This document shows positions 50,178 through 55,163 of a stretch of 55,163 nucleotides of DNA, in pieces. The notes under the pieces were generated by a model. It saw only the letters and a list, made by a program, of their open reading frames with translations. It was not told the DNA's origin and did no database searches. Each line of letters opens with the position of its first letter. The stretch's first letter is position 1. Position numbers and translations under genes: made by a program. Source of the DNA: JADKFD01 sp050250665 (lineage in GTDB: Bacteria; Pseudomonadota; Gammaproteobacteria; Xanthomonadales; SZUA-5); the NCBI GenBank assembly GCA_050250665.1, contig JBFWOF010000043.1:1-55163 (forward strand), given 5' to 3'.

Positions 50178-50762
50178 ATGGACAAATACGAATTGCGTCG
50201 GCTGCGACTGCGACAGCTGATTGAAGATAAATGCGATGGGAGGTCGGCAACTCTGGCCAAGCGGATTGGCCGAGATCCGTCCTATGTGTCTCGGATGCTT
50301 TATGCGGAGGGGAAGGCCGGGAGGAAGCGAATAGGTGATGACATGGTGGAGTTGATTGAAACTCGCCTTGAAGTGCCTAGAGGGACGCTGGATGGGTACG
50401 CGAATCCAGCCTCGGAAGGATTAAGCCTACTAAAAGGAAGGCCGACAGCGATTCCATCATCTTCTGACGATATTGCTATTCCCCAATATGAAACGGGCGG
50501 GCTGGGAGGAAATGGCGGGCTAGTTCTGCGCGACCAGCCTGGCATTATCCAGAACTGGAGCGTCAACAGGGAATGGCTGCAAGCGAATGTTCCGCACTGC
50601 ACGAGCCCACGGAATCTTTGCATCGTGACAGGCTTTGGCGACTCCATGCCGGACACCTTCAACCCTGGCGATCCAGTCTTGGTAGATGGAGGAATCAAGG
50701 TCTGCGACCACGATGGCGTGTATTTCTTTAGAATCGGCCACGAAGGCTTTATTAAGCGGCTG
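50178..50762 (+). pseudogene. CI/S24-type repressor, 5' part, interrupted by IS
   Basis: 195 codons before the IS edge. Residues about 20-65 are the HTH DNA-binding domain (ATLAKRIGRDPSYVSRMLYA). The C-terminal part is an S24 (LexA-like) self-cleavage domain with Ser156 in GFGDSM and Lys193 in FIKRL. The frame then runs 24 codons into the IS, replacing the last ~45 residues; the true tail is at 3-98. Loss of the final strands should disturb dimerisation. The start at 50178 follows AGCAGG and is preferred over an upstream frame running through the operator. Confidence 0.82.
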
Positions 50763-50778
50763 GGTAATCCCCCCACTT

Positions 50779-51627
50779 TTAGTGGCCTTCAGAAGTGGAG
50801 TGGTTGGCTAGTGCCAGTTTCTGCATTGGCGTGATTCCGCCAATGGCCATATTCGGCCGCTCGTTGTTGTATGTCCAGAGCCATTGTGTGGCCGCTTCCT
50901 GAACCTCTTCCAGGTCATCAAAGGCCATCTGGCTGAGCCAGCCATAGCGCACCGTGCGATTGTAGCGTTCGACGTAGGCGTTCTGTTGCGGCTTGCCAGG
51001 CTGGATATGGTTGATCTGAATGCCACGCTGTTCAGCCCATGCCAACAATTGTCCACTGATGTACTCAGGGCCGTTGTCGCAGCGAATGGCACGTGGCTGG
51101 CCTCGCCATTCGATAACCTGGTCCAGAGCCCGGATGACCCTCTGCGTCGGCAGCGAGAAGTCCACTTCAATGCACAGCCCCTGACGATTGAAGTCGTCCA
51201 GCACGTTGAATAGCCTGAAGTTACGGCCGTCATTCAAAGCGTCATGCATGAAGTCAATTGACCAGACCTGATTGATGGCTAACGGGACAGACAACGGCTG
51301 CGGCACGGCGCGTACCAGTCGTTTTCTGGGCTTGATGCGCAGATTCAGTTCCAGCAACCGGTAGATGCGGTAGACGCGCTTGTGGTTCCACTCAAAGCCC
51401 TTCACATTGCGCAAATGGAGGAAGCACAAGCCAAATCCCCAGTCCTTGAAGGCTGTGGTCAGCCGGATCAGCCAGTCGGCAATCACGGCATCCTCATCAG
51501 GACGATTGGACTCATAGCGATAGCAGGTTTCGCTAACGCCAAACGTCTGGCAGGCATGCCGAATAGAGGCTCTCCCGCTTGCCACAGCTGCTTTGGCCAT
51601 CTCACGGCGCTGAGATGGCCTCACCAT
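50779..51627 (-). CDS. IS3-family transposase OrfB, copy 1
   Basis: 282 residues: integrase core with the DDE triad, Asp in WSIDFMHD, Asp in IRCDNGPEYIS and Glu in NAYVERYNRT, plus the N-terminal HTH_21-like region (RRMAKAAVASGR-type helices). It overlaps orfA by 7 bases; the active OrfAB fusion normally needs a -1 frameshift in that overlap. Identical to copy 2. Confidence 0.92.
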   Translation of the reverse strand: MVRPSQRREMAKAAVASGRASIRHACQTFGVSETCYRYESNRPDEDAVIADWLIRLTTAFKDWGFGLCFLHLRNVKGFEWNHKRVYRIYRLLELNLRIKPRKRLVRAVPQPLSVPLAINQVWSIDFMHDALNDGRNFRLFNVLDDFNRQGLCIEVDFSLPTQRVIRALDQVIEWRGQPRAIRCDNGPEYISGQLLAWAEQRGIQINHIQPGKPQQNAYVERYNRTVRYGWLSQMAFDDLEEVQEAATQWLWTYNNERPNMAIGGITPMQKLALANHSTSEGH

Positions 51628-51887
51628 TTTTTTGCGAGCGCCTCCTTGAGCAGCTCGGCACTCAACTGGGCGTCGGCGTACATCTTCTTGAGGCGACGGT
51701 TCTCCTCCTCAAGCTCCTTCATCCGGGACACCATGGAGGCATCCATGCCGCCGAACTTGCTGCGCCATTTGTAGAAGGTGGCCGAACTGATGCCATGTTC
51801 TCGGCACAGATCCGGAACTGGGGTGCCTGCCTCAGCCTGCTTGAGCACCGCAATGATCTGGCTCTCGGTAAAACGGGACTTTTTCAT
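51621..51887 (-). CDS. IS3-family transposase OrfA, copy 1
   Basis: 88 residues: HTH_Tnp_1 domain (ESQIIAVLKQAEAGTPVPDL..HGISSATFYKWRSKF) and a leucine-zipper-like helix (MKELEEENRRLKKMYADAQL). Begins at the ATG 1883-style position next to the right IS end with GGAGATT upstream. Confidence 0.9.
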   Translation of the reverse strand: MKKSRFTESQIIAVLKQAEAGTPVPDLCREHGISSATFYKWRSKFGGMDASMVSRMKELEEENRRLKKMYADAQLSAELLKEALAKKW

Positions 51888-51958
51888 GGGAATCTCCTCA
51901 GATCGGATTATGAGAAAATTCCACTTCTGGCGTCACTTATTTATTGGGGGGATTACCC

Positions 51959-52093
51959 CTCGATGCCGTGACATTCGCCAGGAACATCTACGACGACGCC
52001 GACGAGGACGGAGCATCCGTCTTGGAGTCCAAAGCCGATCCGAAGGCAGCTGAGGAAATCAGCTCCATCGCACATGAATTTCTGGGGGTCTGA
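51959..52093 (+). pseudogene. parA 3' fragment (partition ATPase)
   Basis: About 44 codons ending at a TGA: DAVTFARNIYDDADEDGASV, then DPKAAEEISSIAHEFLGV, the C-terminal helix pair of ParA-type plasmid partition ATPases. The upstream part, including the Walker motifs, is missing at the IS edge. It is coupled to the next gene (TGAAAATG), as parA-parB pairs usually are. Confidence 0.65.
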
Positions 52094-52095
52094 AA

Positions 52096-52386
52096 ATGTC
52101 ACTGAAAGGTCTGGGAAAAGACGAACGCCACGTCCAGGAGATCAAGGCCGAGGACTTCATCAAGGGAGCCAGCAAGCGCGTGGCTGCTCTGAAGGTTGGC
52201 AAGGAACGGACTTTTGAGCGGTGCATGTTCTCGCTGACCAGCGAGGTCTCTAAGGAAATCGACCGACTGTCGTTAGTGCCAAGGGACTTTCGAGCCAGCC
52301 GGTCAGATGTGGTAAAGGCCGCCATTGCTGCATTTTCGGCCCTTCCCGAGGCAGAACAAATTAAACAACTTATAGAACTTAAATAA
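52096..52386 (+). CDS. RHH-type partition protein (ParB/ParC-like)
   Basis: 96 residues. N-terminal basic tail (MSLKGLGKDERHVQEIKAED) and C-terminal ribbon-helix-helix (ERCMFSLTSEVSKEIDRLSL, SRSDVVKAAIAAF). This is the layout of small centromere-binding partners of ParA. Start two bases after the parA remnant stop. Without its ATPase it cannot segregate DNA by itself but could still bind its sites. Confidence 0.65.
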   Translation: MSLKGLGKDERHVQEIKAEDFIKGASKRVAALKVGKERTFERCMFSLTSEVSKEIDRLSLVPRDFRASRSDVVKAAIAAFSALPEAEQIKQLIELK

Positions 52387-52446
52387 CTTATTGCTTGCCC
52401 TCTTCTTAGCCTTCTCGCGCAAGCTATATGCGCTTTATCGGCTCTG

Positions 52447-53328
52447 TTAGTAGGTAAGCAAGAGCCTGTCGGAAACGAGTTCATTCTCTAGGGTTTTGCC
52501 TTCCATCTGGAAACGCCGAAGCATCGAGCGGCCGAGGTTAACGAATACCTCACGCGCAAAAAGCCCTTCTGGGATAGGCAGTTCACAAGTGACTTCGCCT
52601 GATTTCTTAGTACCATCAATGCTCAGCGCAACATAGACCCCACGACGCTTTGCTTTCGCCACTTGCTCAAGCAACTCAACAAAGGAAAAACCCTGTCCTT
52701 TGTATAGAATTGACTGACTGTGGACATACGGCGGATCGCAGTAAACAAGATCGCCTTTCTTCGCACTCTGAAAGGCGTCCTTGTAGTCCATATGCCTAAA
52801 GTCCACATGTCCAACTCGTTCTACCCATGTATCAACACGACGGTAAAAAGATTCAGGGGAAACTGGTTCGTGAACGCCGCAAGGCGTAGACATATAGCCG
52901 TCTGACTTCCTAAAGCGCACTACGCCGCCGTAACAGGATCGGCACAGAAAGAGCAAATCGGCACCATTTGGAGAACTGTTATAGCTCTCGCGGATTTTCC
53001 CGTAGGCTTCGGTCTTTCCGAGGGTCGAATGCATTTCCCAGCGGTCCCTGTACCAGCTCTTGAGCTCGTCTGGGTTCTCTTTCAAAGCCCTCCAAATCTC
53101 AACCAGTGGTAGGAATGCGTCGGAAGCTACGGCATTTGAAGGCGCAAGAGTTCCGAGAACTGCGCCGCTACCAAGAAATGGCTCGTAGTACGTACCAAAG
53201 CGCTCGGGAAACAGCGCGACAATCTCGTGTGCAAAGCGTTGTTTGTTGCCAATCCACTTAAGCAGTTGCGTTTTGAAAGGCTCAACCTGACTTTGGGAAA
53301 CATCCTCAAAAAGAACTGCGCTCTGCAT
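52447..53328 (-). CDS. D12-class adenine-N6 DNA methyltransferase
   Basis: 293 residues. Dam-type family: KWIGNKQ at about 25-31, SAM-binding FLGSGAV at 51-57, and catalytic DPPY at 198-201. Residues between (about 95-180) form the target recognition region. With the divergent controller gene and the remnant downstream of it, this is the methylase of a type II restriction-modification system. The recognition sequence cannot be told from sequence alone. Confidence 0.85.
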   Translation of the reverse strand: MQSAVLFEDVSQSQVEPFKTQLLKWIGNKQRFAHEIVALFPERFGTYYEPFLGSGAVLGTLAPSNAVASDAFLPLVEIWRALKENPDELKSWYRDRWEMHSTLGKTEAYGKIRESYNSSPNGADLLFLCRSCYGGVVRFRKSDGYMSTPCGVHEPVSPESFYRRVDTWVERVGHVDFRHMDYKDAFQSAKKGDLVYCDPPYVHSQSILYKGQGFSFVELLEQVAKAKRRGVYVALSIDGTKKSGEVTCELPIPEGLFAREVFVNLGRSMLRRFQMEGKTLENELVSDRLLLTY

Positions 53329-53373
53329 TCGCTCGGCCTCTAAGAAATGACGCCTCTACGGCGATAACTGATC

Positions 53374-53410
53374 ATATTCGTATTTGGGATATTCGGCAAT
53401 CGAATATATA
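53374..53410 (+). promoter_or_regulatory. C-box-like operator and promoter of the controller gene
   Basis: Half-site ATATTCG occurs at 53374-53380 and 53389-53395 and inverted (CGAATAT) at 53401-53407; the latter two form ATATTCG-GCAAT-CGAATAT. A TATATA -10-like element (53405-53410) ends 8 bases before the ATG, so the message may be leaderless, as known for many controller genes. The arrangement fits controller self-activation and divergent control. Confidence 0.62.
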
Positions 53411-53418
53411 CATTGCCC

Positions 53419-53661
53419 ATGTCTACCCAATCAGACCCTATGCAAATCAAGTTCTTGCGCCATTTGCGTGAGTTGCGGCTCCAGGCTGGGCTACGTCAGA
53501 GCGACGTAGCAGGCGCCCTTGGGCGTCCTCAGTCCTATGTCAGCAAGTACGAATCTGGCGAAAAAACCCTAGATGTCTTTGAGCTGGTAGCCATATGCCG
53601 GGTGCTTAATGTTCCGGTTATTGAAATCCTCGCCTGGATCGAAAAAAACAATGCAAGCTAA
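53419..53661 (+). CDS. XRE-family R-M controller (C) protein
   Basis: 80 residues from the ATG at 53419. XRE HTH: HLRELRLQAGLRQSDVAGAL, GRPQSYVSKYESGEKTLDVF. C proteins delay restriction-enzyme expression until DNA is methylated. It is divergent to the methylase and overlaps the restriction gene start by 11 bases, the common C-R layout. Confidence 0.8.
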   Translation: MSTQSDPMQIKFLRHLRELRLQAGLRQSDVAGALGRPQSYVSKYESGEKTLDVFELVAICRVLNVPVIEILAWIEKNNAS

Positions 53662-53841
53662 CCCCCGCTTCTCCCGTCAGACAAAACCATTCTGGGCGTG
53701 CATTCGCGTCATTGGCCAAGCTGTTGGCTACACAATTCGTGGCCAGAACTCCATTAAAGTGCCATCGCTTCAGGAAATGCACCAGGCCTACGCAGACTTG
53801 AACCTGAGCGTTGCAGAGCTCGGATCTTTGGATAATCCATC
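53651..53841 (+). pseudogene. Restriction endonuclease gene, 5' fragment
   Basis: 64 codons starting MQANPRFSRQTKPFWACIRV, then GYTIRGQNSIKVPSLQEMHQ, cut by the second IS. The N-terminal pattern (FWA-x-V/I-R, GY-x-x-RG, then a helix with EM or EI) resembles the start of type II restriction endonucleases paired with C and D12 methylases; no catalytic PD-(D/E)XK residues are in this part. The frame ends in the IS 18 codons later. Loss of the enzyme leaves the methylase unopposed. Confidence 0.65.
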
Positions 53842-53857
53842 GGTAATCCCCCCACTT

Positions 53858-54706
53858 TTAGTGGCCTTCAGAAGTGGAGTGGTTGGCTAGTGCCAGTTTC
53901 TGCATTGGCGTGATTCCGCCAATGGCCATATTCGGCCGCTCGTTGTTGTATGTCCAGAGCCATTGTGTGGCCGCTTCCTGAACCTCTTCCAGGTCATCAA
54001 AGGCCATCTGGCTGAGCCAGCCATAGCGCACCGTGCGATTGTAGCGTTCGACGTAGGCGTTCTGTTGCGGCTTGCCAGGCTGGATATGGTTGATCTGAAT
54101 GCCACGCTGTTCAGCCCATGCCAACAATTGTCCACTGATGTACTCAGGGCCGTTGTCGCAGCGAATGGCACGTGGCTGGCCTCGCCATTCGATAACCTGG
54201 TCCAGAGCCCGGATGACCCTCTGCGTCGGCAGCGAGAAGTCCACTTCAATGCACAGCCCCTGACGATTGAAGTCGTCCAGCACGTTGAATAGCCTGAAGT
54301 TACGGCCGTCATTCAAAGCGTCATGCATGAAGTCAATTGACCAGACCTGATTGATGGCTAACGGGACAGACAACGGCTGCGGCACGGCGCGTACCAGTCG
54401 TTTTCTGGGCTTGATGCGCAGATTCAGTTCCAGCAACCGGTAGATGCGGTAGACGCGCTTGTGGTTCCACTCAAAGCCCTTCACATTGCGCAAATGGAGG
54501 AAGCACAAGCCAAATCCCCAGTCCTTGAAGGCTGTGGTCAGCCGGATCAGCCAGTCGGCAATCACGGCATCCTCATCAGGACGATTGGACTCATAGCGAT
54601 AGCAGGTTTCGCTAACGCCAAACGTCTGGCAGGCATGCCGAATAGAGGCTCTCCCGCTTGCCACAGCTGCTTTGGCCATCTCACGGCGCTGAGATGGCCT
54701 CACCAT
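53858..54706 (-). CDS. IS3-family transposase OrfB, copy 2
   Basis: Identical 282-residue protein to the copy at 50779-51627, with the same DDE residues; overlaps orfA by 7 bases. Confidence 0.92.
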   Translation of the reverse strand: MVRPSQRREMAKAAVASGRASIRHACQTFGVSETCYRYESNRPDEDAVIADWLIRLTTAFKDWGFGLCFLHLRNVKGFEWNHKRVYRIYRLLELNLRIKPRKRLVRAVPQPLSVPLAINQVWSIDFMHDALNDGRNFRLFNVLDDFNRQGLCIEVDFSLPTQRVIRALDQVIEWRGQPRAIRCDNGPEYISGQLLAWAEQRGIQINHIQPGKPQQNAYVERYNRTVRYGWLSQMAFDDLEEVQEAATQWLWTYNNERPNMAIGGITPMQKLALANHSTSEGH

Positions 54707-54966
54707 TTTTTTGCGAGCGCCTCCTTGAGCAGCTCGGCACTCAACTGGGCGTCGGCGTACATCTTCTTGAGGCGACGGTTCTCCTCCTCAAGCTCCTTCA
54801 TCCGGGACACCATGGAGGCATCCATGCCGCCGAACTTGCTGCGCCATTTGTAGAAGGTGGCCGAACTGATGCCATGTTCTCGGCACAGATCCGGAACTGG
54901 GGTGCCTGCCTCAGCCTGCTTGAGCACCGCAATGATCTGGCTCTCGGTAAAACGGGACTTTTTCAT
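54700..54966 (-). CDS. IS3-family transposase OrfA, copy 2
   Basis: Identical 88-residue protein to the copy at 51621-51887: HTH followed by a zipper helix. Confidence 0.9.
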   Translation of the reverse strand: MKKSRFTESQIIAVLKQAEAGTPVPDLCREHGISSATFYKWRSKFGGMDASMVSRMKELEEENRRLKKMYADAQLSAELLKEALAKKW

Positions 54967-55036
54967 GGGAATCTCCTCAGATCGGATTATGAGAAAATTC
55001 CACTTCTGGCGTCACTTATTTATTGGGGGGATTACC

Positions 55037-55163
55037 GCCAGAACAAGGAGTATGAAACTTGGACCATTACACCGGATATGGATTTTGAGGTGTTTGGTAA
55101 GGTTCTTAGGGCATGGAAAGGCAGGAACTTCTGATAATCAGGGAGCGTATCAAATGTTTGGCA
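55037..55163. repeat. Terminal direct repeat, right copy
   Basis: Identical to bases 1-127; repeats the repressor tail and the first bases of the small membrane protein gene. Remove it when closing the circle. Confidence 0.9.

Larger units (their letters stand above)
50763..51957 (-). mobile_element. IS3-family (IS407-like) insertion sequence, copy 1
   Basis: 1195 bp, shared exactly with 53842-55036. Ends are GGTAATCCCCCC and its inverse, with further partial inverted similarity (AGAAGTGG). It encodes overlapping orfA and orfB on the minus strand. No direct target repeat matches its two flanks: GCTG on the left, CCTC on the right. Confidence 0.92.
53842..55036 (-). mobile_element. IS3-family (IS407-like) insertion sequence, copy 2
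   Basis: Same 1195 bp and orientation as copy 1. Its left flank is the cut restriction gene; its right flank (circle junction) is the repressor tail. Together the copies form a composite-transposon-like structure around a 1.88-kb segment. Left flank CATC and right flank GCCA give no target duplication in any pairing with copy 1. Confidence 0.92.

Noticed and set aside
50178..50834. Full-length functional repressor
   Set aside because: The last 24 codons come from the IS; the native C-terminus is at 3-98.
1..55163. CRISPR array, tRNA or rRNA genes
   Set aside because: No regularly spaced direct repeats of CRISPR type and no cloverleaf or rRNA segments were recognised by eye; a tRNA scan was not possible.

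Overview
The window is a complete, circularly closed phage (or phage-plasmid) genome of a Gram-negative bacterium. Bases 1-127 recur exactly at 55037-55163, so the unique circle is 55,036 bp. Moderately high GC, lambda-like control genes (cI/cro pair, ninB, an O/P-like replication pair), a P22-type portal and an N4-gp56-type capsid protein point to a temperate short-tailed phage of a beta- or gammaproteobacterium; the host genus cannot be fixed from the sequence. No integrase is visible.

Layout. 1-9.4 kb, mostly plus strand: the 3' end of the repressor gene, small genes, a convergent hicBA-like toxin-antitoxin pair, a putative left operator/promoter, small early genes, a RecT annealing protein with a YqaJ exonuclease, an AlpA-like regulator, then a diversity-generating retroelement (DGR) cassette. 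The cassette has three DUF1566 target genes, each ending in a variable repeat (VR), an avd gene and one template repeat (TR). Its reverse transcriptase is reduced to an N-terminal stub. 9.8-43.8 kb, minus strand: the late operon, read from 43.8 down to 9.8 kb: lysis genes, terminase, a Gp49-Tad2 fusion, portal, scaffold, CsrA-like protein, capsid, head-tail adaptors, collagen-like fibre, tail proteins, internal virion proteins, and a giant polyvalent protein. A 100-N scaffold gap cuts the giant gene; the flanks overlap by 9 bp, and joining them gives one frame of 4266 residues with GGDEF, zincin and MuF-like domains. 44.0-50.1 kb, minus strand: the early right operon (cro, replication, nin-like nucleases). 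50.1-55.0 kb: the repressor gene, split by a pair of identical IS3-family elements that enclose a parA tail, an RHH partition-like protein, and a restriction-modification locus whose restriction gene is cut off.

How it works together: Cro/CI set the lysis-lysogeny switch; RecT/YqaJ and the O/P-like proteins copy and recombine DNA; the late operon builds the virion and lyses the cell; the DGR diversifies small C-type-lectin-like display proteins. The repressor is broken, so this form should not hold stable lysogeny, and the DGR lacks its own RT, so diversification would need RT from elsewhere.

The most notable points are the RT-less DGR with three VRs, the rejoined giant protein with a viral GGDEF domain, the Gp49-Tad2 (anti-Thoeris-like) fusion, and a bipartite intergenic motif (TCTGACAAA-N11-CATRGT) ahead of five late transcription blocks. 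All calls come from reading the sequence; no database search was run.
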